Shown one piece after another: positions 34,582 through 41,913 of a DNA stretch of 42,573 nt. Every line of letters begins with the position of its first letter. The first letter of the stretch is position 1. The position numbers and the translations under genes were made by a program. Origin of the DNA: an uncultured Flavobacteriaceae bacterium (GTDB lineage: Bacteria > Bacteroidota > Bacteroidia > Flavobacteriales > Flavobacteriaceae). The notes under the pieces were generated by a model. That model did not search any database and was not told where the DNA came from. It saw nothing but the letters and a program-made list of their open reading frames with translations. The DNA lies in the NCBI GenBank assembly GCA_937959395.1, contig CALGLR010000014.1, forward strand, positions 1 to 42,573, read 5' to 3'.

Positions 34582-34708
34582 AAAAACGCGATTTTAGTAG
34601 AGAAGCTAAAATTGAATAGTATAAAAGGAATAAAATTAAAATAGAAGCTGAAAATATAGATAGTTATTTGGACAGCTTAATAAATACAAAAAATAAAATT
34701 ACAGTACG

Positions 34709-35920
34709 ATGATTTTAGAAATGAAAGTACCTTCCCCAGGAGAATCTATTACAGAAGTAGAAATAGCTGAATGGTTAGTTGAAGATGGAGATTATGTAGA
34801 AAAAGACCAAGCTATAGCTGAAGTTGATAGTGATAAAGCAACTTTAGAATTACCAGCTGAAGAAAGCGGGATCATTACGCTTAAAGCTGAAGAAGGAGAC
34901 GCAGTAGCCGTAGGGCAAGTTGTTTGTCTTATAGACACTAGTGCGGCAAAACCTGAAGGAGGAGAAACACCTGCTAAAACAGAGAAAAAAGTTGAGGCTC
35001 CTAAGGTGGAAGCTCCTAAGGCAACTGTTGCCACTAAAACATATGCTACAGGCACAGCTAGCCCTGCAGCAAAAAAAATTATATCTGAAAAAGGATTAGA
35101 TGTTTCACAATTATCTGGAACAGGAAAAGATGGTCGCATAACAAAAGAAGATGCCGCAAATGCAAAGCCTTCAATGGGAACACCTACAGGAGGAAATAGA
35201 GGATCTTCTCATAGTAAAATGTCTATGTTACGTCGTAAAGTTGCTGAGCGTTTAGTTGAAGCTAAAAACACGACAGCGATGCTAACTACTTTTAATGAAG
35301 TAGACATGTCTCCAATATTCGAATTAAGAAAGCAATACAAAGAAACTTTTAAGTCTAAACACGGTGTAAGCTTAGGGTTTATGTCTTTTTTCTCTTTAGC
35401 AGTTGTTAGAGCATTAAAAATGTACCCAGCAGTTAATTCTATGATAGATGGGAAGCAGATGTTAAGTTATGATTTCGTAGATATTAGTATTGCAGTGTCT
35501 GGCCCTAAAGGATTAATGGTGCCAGTAATAAGAAATGCTGAAAACTTATCTTTTAGAGGTGTAGAATCTGAAGTAAAAAGATTAGCCATAAGAGCTAGAG
35601 ATGGAAAAATCACTGTAGATGAAATGACTGGAGGTACTTTTACCATTTCTAATGGTGGGGTATTTGGAAGTATGTTGTCTACACCAATAATTAATCCACC
35701 ACAAAGTGGAATCTTAGGAATGCATAACATTGTAGAAAGACCAATGGTTGTAGATGGGCAAGTAGTAATTAGACCAATTATGTATGTTGCTTTATCTTAT
35801 GATCATAGAATAATAGATGGTAAAGAAAGTGTAGGGTTTTTAGTTGCTGTAAAAGAAGCATTAGAAAACCCAATAGAATTATTAATGGGTAATGATGTTA
35901 AAAAGGCTTTAGAGCTTTAA
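34709..35920 (+). CDS. odhB: dihydrolipoyl succinyltransferase, E2 of 2-oxoglutarate dehydrogenase
   Basis: The 403-residue protein has an N-terminal lipoyl domain with the lipoylated Lys43 in [12 protein letters not shown], and an Ala/Pro/Lys-rich linker (about 82-112). The E1/E3-binding domain is at about 113-150 ([33 protein letters not shown]). The catalytic domain ends with the active site HRIIDG (His366, Asp370). It transfers the succinyl group to CoA. The separation from sucA by one small gene is common in flavobacteria. A strong terminator follows. Confidence 0.95.
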   Translation: MILEMKVPSPGESITEVEIAEWLVEDGDYVEKDQAIAEVDSDKATLELPAEESGIITLKAEEGDAVAVGQVVCLIDTSAAKPEGGETPAKTEKKVEAPKVEAPKATVATKTYATGTASPAAKKIISEKGLDVSQLSGTGKDGRITKEDAANAKPSMGTPTGGNRGSSHSKMSMLRRKVAERLVEAKNTTAMLTTFNEVDMSPIFELRKQYKETFKSKHGVSLGFMSFFSLAVVRALKMYPAVNSMIDGKQMLSYDFVDISIAVSGPKGLMVPVIRNAENLSFRGVESEVKRLAIRARDGKITVDEMTGGTFTISNGGVFGSMLSTPIINPPQSGILGMHNIVERPMVVDGQVVIRPIMYVALSYDHRIIDGKESVGFLVAVKEALENPIELLMGNDVKKALEL

Positions 35921-35943
35921 AAATAAATACCATTTCAATATTT

Positions 35944-35973
35944 AAAAGAAGCCTTTAAGGCTTCTTTTTTTTG
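35944..35973 (+). terminator. intrinsic terminator after odhB
   Basis: AAAAGAAGCCT (35944-35954) pairs with AGGCTTCTTTT (35958-35968) around a 3-base loop and is followed by a run of T. Confidence 0.9.
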
Positions 35974-36300
35974 TTTTATAAAACATAAAGATTGAAATAT
36001 TAATGTGAGAGTATGTTAATTAAATCACAAACCGAATGATTTGATTTCAGCATAAGAAATTGTAAATCAAGTCTTTATGTGATTAAAAAAATAAAATAAA
36101 ATTAATTAATGTAAGGAAGATATAATTAAACCCACCAAGTAAGAGTAAATTTTTTCACAAGTATACTAAACGTTTTGGCCAAAAAATATAGTAACTAAAT
36201 AACATAGAAAAAAGAATCATTTCAATTTAAAAATAGGTGTAAAAATGCACTTTATGAAATGATTCGTTAGTTAAAAGTATAATATTTAAAAAGCAAAACA
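35974..36300. promoter_or_regulatory. long leader/intergenic region before the surface lipoprotein
   Basis: No coding frame. Two palindromes stand out: a perfect 12-bp TTTTGGCCAAAA at 36173-36184, and GAATCATTTCA (36214-36224) with TGAAATGATTC (36255-36265), 11-bp arms with a 30-base loop, 35 bases before ATG 36301. They may be an operator and a leader hairpin. Confidence 0.5.
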
Positions 36301-37596
36301 ATGAAAACTTTAAAATTAAATTTCCTATTATTAGTATCCGTAGCATTAATATTAGCCTCTTGTAGTAACGACGATGATCTTGCTACAGTAAACGATCCTG
36401 TAACTCCAACAGTTTCAGCTCAAGAACTAGAAGCCTTATCTTTATTAACAACTTTTGAAAGCGATGGTGGTGCGCCATATAATGCAGATAGTCCTTCAGT
36501 TACTTTTCCAAGTTCTTATAATGTCTTTATACCTTCTATTTATGGCTTAGATTTGAACTTATTATCATCCTCAAATGCATTTGGTCCAGTAACGCGTTTA
36601 CCACTTTACAAAGGTTTAGATCCAGATGGAAATGATGTAGATTATATCATTACAGAAGCTTCAGACGAAAATGTAGCTAGATTATTAGGAGTTGCCTATG
36701 CACCAAGAATGTCTAGAGCTGTGGGTTCTAGCGGAGCTCAAGAAGTAAGTATTAATAATGGACGAATTACTTTTTCTGGAAAAGTAGATTTTAGTCCAAG
36801 TCGATCTGTAACACCAGGAGATCCATCTATAGCTGGAAGTCCAAATGAACTTACTGGATCTGCATTTCCTCCATCGGCTGTTTCACCAGGTGCTATTGCT
36901 GATGATAATTGGTCTTCGTTTATCGTATTACCAAGTGATTTAGTATTAAATGCTCAAATAATGGCAAATTCAACAGGGCTTCATGATAGAATTCCTAAAC
37001 TTCAAGAAGATAATCAAAGCAATGTTAATTTAGATAGAGCAAATAGAGCTGTAGTATTGCAGATATTAGACGGATGGCATGCAGGTAGTGCGTATTACTA
37101 CCATTTAGTAACAGATGCTTCTCAACAAGGACCAGCTGCCATAGAACAAGGGGTATATGCTCCTAGATTGAATAACTTACCAACATTTGGAGTTTATCCA
37201 GAAGGTTCTTTACTAGGTTTCTCTCCAGTAGCAAATGGAGTGGCAGGATCTCAAGGATTAGATACGACAGTATTAGATCAATCTATAGATCCAGTAAATG
37301 TATTTCCAATAGATCCAAGCGATGAAAACTTTTCACCAATGTGGGATGCGCACATTAATATGTGGACTCAAGATGCAATTAGCAATGGGCAAAGAAGAAT
37401 TATAACAGGAGTTAGTGATCTTAATACACTAGTAAATGATGGATTAGTAGTTCCTTTTGTAGGAAATTTACCAGGACCAGTAAATAGTTTTATAGCAGGA
37501 TTAACACCAACAGGTGCCTTAATTAATTGCCCAGTTATTTGTCAACCAAATGGATCTGTTATTGGGACAACCATTGGTAGTCCTTGGAATAACTAA
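36301..37596 (+). CDS. surface-exposed lipoprotein of unknown function
   Basis: The 431-residue protein has lipobox LASC (Cys21) followed by SNDDD, which fits the Bacteroidota lipoprotein export signal that sends lipoproteins to the outer face of the outer membrane. No catalytic domain was recognised. The C-terminal region carries a Cys pair (NCPVICQPNG), and the sequence is rich in Gly, Ser, Pro and Asn, as in extracellular beta-rich proteins. It stands alone between terminators with its own structured leader. A stress-related or adhesive role would be a guess. Confidence 0.75.
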   Translation: MKTLKLNFLLLVSVALILASCSNDDDLATVNDPVTPTVSAQELEALSLLTTFESDGGAPYNADSPSVTFPSSYNVFIPSIYGLDLNLLSSSNAFGPVTRLPLYKGLDPDGNDVDYIITEASDENVARLLGVAYAPRMSRAVGSSGAQEVSINNGRITFSGKVDFSPSRSVTPGDPSIAGSPNELTGSAFPPSAVSPGAIADDNWSSFIVLPSDLVLNAQIMANSTGLHDRIPKLQEDNQSNVNLDRANRAVVLQILDGWHAGSAYYYHLVTDASQQGPAAIEQGVYAPRLNNLPTFGVYPEGSLLGFSPVANGVAGSQGLDTTVLDQSIDPVNVFPIDPSDENFSPMWDAHINMWTQDAISNGQRRIITGVSDLNTLVNDGLVVPFVGNLPGPVNSFIAGLTPTGALINCPVICQPNGSVIGTTIGSPWNN

Positions 37597-37639
37597 AAAA
37601 CAACACTGCTAGTTTAATAGCATTACGAGTATTAATTTA

Positions 37640-37678
37640 AAAAAAGGTTGAGTTTTATATATAAACTCAACCTTTTTT
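37640..37678. terminator. intrinsic terminator, usable from both sides
   Basis: AAAAAAGGTTGAGTTT (37640-37655) pairs perfectly with AAACTCAACCTTTTTT (37663-37678). It ends the lipoprotein gene and could also stop transcription arriving from the minus strand. Confidence 0.9.
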
Positions 37679-37685
37679 ATAATAG

Positions 37686-37749
37686 AAAACCCTGTACACT
37701 TCCATATACAGGGCTTTCATTCGTTCTCCCTAAGAACTAATTTAATAGC
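37686..37749 (-). ncRNA. candidate small RNA, copy A
   Basis: Predicted from promoter and terminator only. The minus strand from about 37749 starts GCTATTAA, forms a small hairpin GTTCT-TAGGG-AGAAC (37737-37723) and ends in the hairpin CCCTGTA/TACAGGG (37713-37690) followed by TTTT. Upstream are a -7-like TACATTTA (37761-37754) and a perfect palindrome at 37781-37804. Copy B at 37966-38038 shares the 5' sequence, the hairpin with GGGAGAA and the promoter geometry. There is no open frame of note. Confidence 0.55.
37690..37713 (-). terminator. terminator hairpin of small RNA copy A
   Basis: On the minus strand CCCTGTA pairs with TACAGGG around a 10-base loop and is followed by TTTTC. Flanking A/T and G-U pairs lengthen the stem. 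Confidence 0.65.
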
Positions 37750-37753
37750 ATTG

Positions 37754-37761
37754 TAAATGTA
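37754..37761 (-). promoter_or_regulatory. -7-like box TACATTTA of small RNA copy A
   Basis: On the minus strand TACATTTA differs from TAnnTTTG at the last base. Its first base is 31.5 bp from the centre of the palindrome at 37785-37800, exactly as in copy B. Confidence 0.45.
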
Positions 37762-37780
37762 TAGGATATTAAGATTAAAA

Positions 37781-37804
37781 AAAATACGTATTACTACGTA
37801 TTTT
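37781..37804. promoter_or_regulatory. palindrome AAAATACGTA-TTAC-TACGTATTTT, copy A
   Basis: Perfect 10-bp arms around a 4-base centre, part of an exact 25-bp direct repeat with 38070-38094. Likely a dimeric regulator site centred near -43.5 of the predicted small RNA start. As RNA it would form a hairpin with a GUAA loop. Confidence 0.65.
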
Positions 37805-37917
37805 TTGATCGTTCATTATTAAATAGACATAAATTTAATAATACTCATTAGTTAATATCAGTTATTATTTTGGTTAAAAAGATAAAGTGAAGAAAGCTAG
37901 GTATACTATATAAGAAA

Positions 37918-37953
37918 AGCTCTAAAACGATCAGTTTATTGAGTTTTAGAGCT
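37918..37953. repeat. isolated hairpin between the two small RNA copies
   Basis: AGCTCTAAAA (37918-37927) and TTTTAGAGCT (37944-37953) are perfect 10-bp arms with a 16-base loop. Read on the minus strand it is followed by TTTTC, so it may be a back-up terminator for copy B or a separate structured element. Confidence 0.6.
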
Positions 37954-37965
37954 AATCCTAGGGAT

Positions 37966-38001
37966 AAAAAACAATAAGTTTACCTTACAAAACTTATCGT
38001 T
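37966..38001 (-). terminator. terminator of small RNA copy B (and possibly of the luxR gene)
   Basis: Twelve paired positions between 37970-37981 and 37990-38001 (one G-U), an 8-base loop, then a U tract on the minus strand. Confidence 0.75.
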
Positions 38002-38038
38002 TTAATTTCTTCTCCCAATTAAGAAGATGATTAATAGC
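37966..38038 (-). ncRNA. candidate small RNA, copy B
   Basis: Predicted from promoter and terminator only. From about 38038 the minus strand reads GCTATTAATC, then a hairpin CTTCT-TAATTGGG-AGAAG (38026-38009), then a terminator stem AACGATAAGTTT/AAACTTATTGTT followed by TTTT. A consensus -7 box TATATTTG lies at 38050-38043 and a perfect palindrome at 38070-38093. It is a diverged paralogue of copy A, about 290 bases upstream of it in the same orientation. It lies 55 bases beyond the stop of the LuxR-type regulator gene. Confidence 0.6.
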
Positions 38039-38042
38039 TCTA

Positions 38043-38050
38043 CAAATATA
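38043..38050 (-). promoter_or_regulatory. -7 box TATATTTG of small RNA copy B
   Basis: Exact match to TAnnTTTG on the minus strand. No TTG -33 element exists upstream; the palindrome occupies that position, as expected for an activator-dependent promoter. Confidence 0.55.
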
Positions 38051-38069
38051 AGTTTGATTGTATTATTAT

Positions 38070-38093
38070 AAAATACGTATTACTACGTATTTT
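38070..38093. promoter_or_regulatory. palindrome AAAATACGTA-TTAC-TACGTATTTT, copy B
   Basis: Identical to copy A. It overlaps the stop codon of the LuxR-type regulator gene (38093-38095). Its centre (38081.5) is 31.5 bp from the first base of the -7 box. Confidence 0.65.
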
Positions 38094-38722
38094 TAGAAAT
38101 TCATCTTATTTACGTTAGCCCAAATAGATAATGAATTAGGTTTTTTTTCTAATTCAAGTTTGGTAACTATATTTTCTCGATGTTTCTCTACTGTTCTAAT
38201 AGAGATACTTAAAATGTTAGCTATTTCAGAACTACTATTACTTTCTGAAATAAGCCTGACGATACGTTGTTCAGATTTTGTTAGTGGTTCTAAAAGATTT
38301 TCTTTTATAGATGTCGAAGAGTCCAAGTATTGTGCTATTTCATTACTAAAATAAGGCGTATTTTCTTTAACACTTTCAATGCAGGCTTCAATTTCATCTA
38401 CAGCAAATTCCTTTAAAATATAACCGTAAATATTTAGTTCTTGTGCTTTATCATACAGGGCTTCTTCTTTATCGAAAGTAATGAGGATTATTCTTGTAGT
38501 AATATTATTTTTTTTACATTCATTAGCAATTTCAATACCCGTTAAATAAGGCATTCTTATATCCAAAATGGCGATTTCGGGTTTTAGTTTAACAATTAAG
38601 TTATAAGCCTCTCTGCCATCATTGGCACTTCCTATTACATTGTGTCCATTAGATTTTAGAAAATCGGTTAACCCATGTAACATTAAAGGATGATCGTCTG
38701 CTATGACAATTCGTGTATTCAT
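38093..38722 (-). CDS. LuxR/NarL-family response regulator, orphan
   Basis: The 209-residue two-component regulator has a receiver domain at 1-120 with acidic pocket Asp9/Asp10, phosphoacceptor Asp54 (AILDIRMPYL) and Lys104 (GYILKEF). A LuxR helix-turn-helix lies at about 146-192 (LTKSEQRIVRLISESNSSSE, TVEKHRENIVTKLEL). No sensor kinase lies in the window. It is 62 bases downstream of a retropepsin-like gene on the same strand, and its stop overlaps the palindrome of the small RNA unit. Direct control of those small RNAs is an attractive inference, not shown. Confidence 0.92.
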   Translation of the reverse strand: MNTRIVIADDHPLMLHGLTDFLKSNGHNVIGSANDGREAYNLIVKLKPEIAILDIRMPYLTGIEIANECKKNNITTRIILITFDKEEALYDKAQELNIYGYILKEFAVDEIEACIESVKENTPYFSNEIAQYLDSSTSIKENLLEPLTKSEQRIVRLISESNSSSEIANILSISIRTVEKHRENIVTKLELEKKPNSLSIWANVNKMNF

Positions 38723-38784
38723 TTAGCTAGTAAGGAGGTTTATTGCTATTATAAAGAATAAAAGTAATGAAATATTTAATGTAG

Positions 38785-39228
38785 TTACTTTTTTAGGTAT
38801 AAATGTTTGGTATCATAATCTATAATGGCTTTCGCTTTTTTTAAAATATCGGCACCTATTATCCCATCTACTGGTTTTCCACCATGATTAATTAAGGCTG
38901 TATTTACATGGACTAAATCGAAGAGAACGAGGTCTATTTCATCAATTTTATAACGTCCTATTTTTATAATATTTTTTTTAGAAACCTTGGTAAGCATATC
39001 TGTTGCGCCAGCTCCTGCTGCTTTAACATTCGAATCATTAACCTTCAAATCAAAAAAAGAAATACTTTCAAAACCTACGCATGAACTAGAAGCTCCAGTG
39101 TCAAGAATAAACAAGCCTTTAATACCATTAATAGAAGCCTTTACTTCAAAATGATTGGTTTTAGTAAATTTAAGCTTTGTTCGAGTGTAGTTTTTTGAAT
39201 CTAAAAAAGATTTAAGTGTTGCGTCCAT
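38785..39228 (-). CDS. retropepsin-like aspartyl protease family protein
   Basis: The 147-residue single-domain clan AA protein has the active-site motif LDTGASSS (Asp43-Thr-Gly), the flap region, and the C-terminal VDGIIGADILKKAKAIIDYD typical of bacterial retropepsin-like proteins that work as dimers. There is no clear signal peptide, so a cytoplasmic location is likely. It precedes the LuxR-type regulator on the same strand (62-base gap). Cotranscription is possible. The substrate is unknown. Confidence 0.85.
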   Translation of the reverse strand: MDATLKSFLDSKNYTRTKLKFTKTNHFEVKASINGIKGLFILDTGASSSCVGFESISFFDLKVNDSNVKAAGAGATDMLTKVSKKNIIKIGRYKIDEIDLVLFDLVHVNTALINHGGKPVDGIIGADILKKAKAIIDYDTKHLYLKK

Positions 39229-39296
39229 AAAAATATTTAGACAAACTTAATGAAACTCATTAAATAAATGAATAGTTAAATCACTTAACAAATTGC

Positions 39297-39304
39297 TATT
39301 TTTG
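39297..39304 (+). promoter_or_regulatory. -7 box TATTTTTG of tatD, leaderless
   Basis: TATTTTTG ends 4 bases before ATG 39309, the same distance as for the polyprenyl synthase and yefM genes. No convincing -33 TTG. Confidence 0.5.
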
Positions 39305-39308
39305 CATT

Positions 39309-40076
39309 ATGATAATTACAGATACACATACTCATTTATATAGCGAAGCTTTTGATGAAGATAGAGAAGAGATGATGCAACGTGCTCTAGAGAATAATGT
39401 TAAACGCTTATTTGTTCCCGCAATAGATTCTACATATACAGAAGGTATGCTAGCTTTAGAGGCAAAGTATCCTGGAAATGTGTTTTTAATGATGGGATTG
39501 CATCCAACACATGTAAAAGAAAATTATGAAATAGAATTGTCTCACGTTTCGGAAATGCTTAAGACGCATAAATTTTATGCCGTTGGAGAAATTGGGATAG
39601 ATTTATATTGGGATAAAAGTACATTAGGAATTCAACAAGATGCTTTTAAAAGGCAAATACAATTAGCAAAAAAGTATAGTTTACCAATAGTTATTCATTG
39701 TAGAGATGCATTTAACGAAGTTTTTGAGGTATTAGAAGCTGAAAAAAGCGAAACGCTTTATGGTATTTTTCATTGCTTTACAGGAACATTAGAACAAGCT
39801 AAGAGAGCGATTTCATATAATATGAAATTAGGAATAGGTGGCGTAGCTACATTTAAGAATGGTAAAATAGACCAATTTCTTAATGAGATTAGTTTAGAAC
39901 ATATTGTTTTAGAAACAGATGCTCCTTATTTAGCACCTAAGCCATATAGAGGAAAAAGAAATGAAAGCCTATACATCTTAAAGGTGTTAGAAAAGCTGTC
40001 AGAGATTTATTCTATTTCAGAAGAAGAAATTGCTAATATTACAACAGAGAATTCAAAAACAGTATTTGGAATTTAG
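39309..40076 (+). CDS. TatD-family metal-dependent hydrolase/DNase
   Basis: The 255-residue TIM-barrel hydrolase has the metal-binding N-terminal motif TDTHTHL (His7, His9). Further family blocks are GLHPTHVKENYE, AVGEIGIDLYWD, LPIVIHCRDAF, GIFHCFTGTLEQA and LETDAPYLAPKPYRGKRNES. TatD proteins are 3'-5' DNA exonucleases or related phosphohydrolases in the cytoplasm. It is a single gene with its own promoter and a strong terminator. Confidence 0.93.
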   Translation: MIITDTHTHLYSEAFDEDREEMMQRALENNVKRLFVPAIDSTYTEGMLALEAKYPGNVFLMMGLHPTHVKENYEIELSHVSEMLKTHKFYAVGEIGIDLYWDKSTLGIQQDAFKRQIQLAKKYSLPIVIHCRDAFNEVFEVLEAEKSETLYGIFHCFTGTLEQAKRAISYNMKLGIGGVATFKNGKIDQFLNEISLEHIVLETDAPYLAPKPYRGKRNESLYILKVLEKLSEIYSISEEEIANITTENSKTVFGI

Positions 40077-40115
40077 TTTTATCTGTAAATATGAGTTTGT
40101 TATAAGAAAATTACG

Positions 40116-40267
40116 TCAGTTCGAGTGCTTCGACTTAAGGAGAAGTGTATCGAGAATAGTGATTTTCGTATCAAAAATCTATTCTCGATACGTTTTTTTT
40201 TCACTATGTTGCAAAAAATCACTCGAATTGGCGATTTTTGATCACTAATATCTTTATGTCGAACTGA
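40116..40267. repeat. nested palindromic intergenic element with terminator
   Basis: Three nested inverted repeats: TCAGTTCGA/TCGAACTGA (40116-40124, 40259-40267), CAGTTCGAGTG/CACTCGAATTG (40117-40127, 40220-40230, one mismatch), and GTATCGAGAATAG/CTATTCTCGATAC (40147-40159, 40179-40191). TCGA-rich elements of this type recur in flavobacterial intergenic DNA. Small open frames over it are shadows. Confidence 0.7.
40147..40201 (+). terminator. intrinsic terminator after tatD
   Basis: The 13-bp perfect stem of the inner palindrome is followed by G and a run of nine T (40193-40201). Confidence 0.8.
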
Positions 40268-40312
40268 GGTTATAAAAAATAATCCAATCACCCAACAAAT
40301 CTAATAATCCAA

Positions 40313-41341
40313 ATGAAAAGCATTCCAAACATACTCCTTATATATACTGGAGGAACAATAGGTATGATTAAAGATGTTGAAACAGGAGCTTTAAGAGCTT
40401 TCGACTTTAATAATTTACTGCTTAAAATCCCTGAATTAAAATTATTAGACTGTAATATAGAAACCATTTCGTTCGAAGAACCTATAGATTCTAGTAATAT
40501 GAAGCCAGAATATTGGATTCAAATAGCCGAAATTGTTGAATCTAATTATGATGACTTTGATGGTTTTGTAATTTTACACGGTAGCGATACAATGAGTTAT
40601 TCTTCGTCTGCATTAAGTTTTATGTTAGAAAACTTAAATAAACCAGTAATTTTTACAGGGTCTCAATTGCCAATAGGCGATTTACGAACCGATGCAAAAG
40701 AAAATTTAATTACTTCTATTCAAATTGCATCTCTTCAGCGATATGGTAAACCCGTAATTAAAGAAGTTGGTTTATATTTTGAATACAAATTATATAGAGG
40801 TAATCGAACTACAAAAATTAATGCAGAGCATTTTGAAGCTTTTGCAAGCCTTAATTATCCAGAATTAGTGGAGTCTGGTGTGCATTTAAAAGTAAATTAC
40901 GATCAATTATTCAAGCCAAATACAAGAAAACCCTTAATAGTTCACAAGAATTTAGACCAAAACATTGCAATTATAAAACTTTTCCCAGGTATATCAAATA
41001 CCATATTAGAAAGTATTTTAAATACAAAAGGTCTTAAAGGTATTATTCTTGAAACTTATGGAGCTGGAAATTGTACTACAGAAAATTGGTTTATCGATAT
41101 CTTAAAAGAAGCCATTAAAAAGGGTATTCATATTGTTAATATTACTCAATGTTCTGGAGGAAGTGTGTCGATGGGACAGTACGAAACGAGTTCTAAACTT
41201 AAAAAAATAGGAGTTATTTCAGGAAAAAATAGCACAACAGAGGCTGCAGTAAGCAAATTAATGTATTTATTAGGTCAAAATATTTCTACTAACCTATTCA
41301 AAACCATATATGAAACATCACTTAGAGGAGAAATGAACTAA
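40313..41341 (+). CDS. ansA: type I (cytoplasmic) L-asparaginase
   Basis: The 342-residue enzyme hydrolyses asparagine to aspartate and ammonia. It has the first active-site block YTGGTIGM with the nucleophilic Thr12, the second block HGSDT (89-93), and TDAK (125-128) containing the catalytic Lys. The C-terminal regulatory domain includes ILETYGAGN. No signal peptide, in line with the cytoplasmic low-affinity type. It ends shortly before tRNA-Ser and a T-rich stretch at about 41371. Confidence 0.93.
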   Translation: MKSIPNILLIYTGGTIGMIKDVETGALRAFDFNNLLLKIPELKLLDCNIETISFEEPIDSSNMKPEYWIQIAEIVESNYDDFDGFVILHGSDTMSYSSSALSFMLENLNKPVIFTGSQLPIGDLRTDAKENLITSIQIASLQRYGKPVIKEVGLYFEYKLYRGNRTTKINAEHFEAFASLNYPELVESGVHLKVNYDQLFKPNTRKPLIVHKNLDQNIAIIKLFPGISNTILESILNTKGLKGIILETYGAGNCTTENWFIDILKEAIKKGIHIVNITQCSGGSVSMGQYETSSKLKKIGVISGKNSTTEAAVSKLMYLLGQNISTNLFKTIYETSLRGEMN

Positions 41342-41412
41342 AATTAACGCTTAAAATTTTAACAATCCTCTTTTTTTTTGTTATTTGCCGCCTCGTAATT
41401 GAACAATAATTT

Positions 41413-41497
41413 AGAGAGGTGGCCGAGTGGTCGAAGGCGCACGCTTGGAAAGCGTGTAAACGGAAACGTTTCGAGGGTTCGAATCCCTTCCTCTCTG
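41413..41497 (+). tRNA. tRNA-Ser, anticodon GGA
   Basis: The 85-base gene has acceptor stem AGAGAGG (41413-41419) pairing with CCTCTCT (41490-41496) and discriminator G at 41497. The anticodon stem CACGC/GCGTG has loop TTGGAAA with anticodon GGA at 41447-41449. The long variable arm AAACG-GAAA-CGTTT is typical of class II tRNAs, and the T loop is GGTTCGAATCC. The CCA end is not encoded (GCAG follows). Confidence 0.96.
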
Positions 41498-41913
41498 CAG
41501 AAGAAATTTATTGATTATAAGAAAGTATTAAATCTTATTAACAATTTTTGAGTTGAAAAGCTCGCTAAGATTTAACCTACATACTTAATTATAATTAATG
41601 TTATTGTAAAAATGTTTACTGTTGTATTTTGATTTTAAAACTAGTGATTTGTGATATTCATTGCATTTTAACTGTTTTAATAACTTGATAAACAGGTTTC
41701 GAGTTTTAAAATGCATAATGGAACAGTTTTTGTTAATTATAAATTTATCCTCGAAACGTTACCATTTGAACTATTCATTTCTTCTGTTAAAATAGTGAGT
41801 ATATAAAGGTTTGTAACTGTGCGTTATTACTTTTTCTCATTGTTATTTGTATTTTTTAATTACAATTTTTTATATCTTTAACGCTTTAACTAATAAAAAT
41901 TAAGATCAACAAA
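41498..41913. promoter_or_regulatory. structured intergenic region and promoter before the exbB-type gene
   Basis: No gene. It contains inverted repeats TGCATTTTAA/TTAAAATGCA (41662-41671, 41706-41715) and GTTTCGAG/CTCGAAAC (41696-41703, 41750-41757). A 12-base complement of the tRNA-Ser variable-arm/T-stem region lies at 41749-41760. A promoter-like TTG (41847-41849) and TATCTTTA (41873-41880) precede ATG 41914. Confidence 0.45.

Noticed and set aside
34582-34708. Coding-like run between the DUF3887-like gene and odhB ([19 protein letters not shown])
   Set aside because: No start codon and very short; may be a degraded 3' extension but cannot be supported as a gene.
38730-38745. AACCTCCTTA just upstream of the luxR-type start, complementary to a Shine-Dalgarno and like the 16S 3' end
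   Set aside because: A 10-base match is expected by chance in a window of this size, and no mechanism is supported.
40030-40291. Two small frames over the tatD 3' region on opposite strands
   Set aside because: They cover the palindromic element and terminator; the codons follow the repeat, not a protein family.
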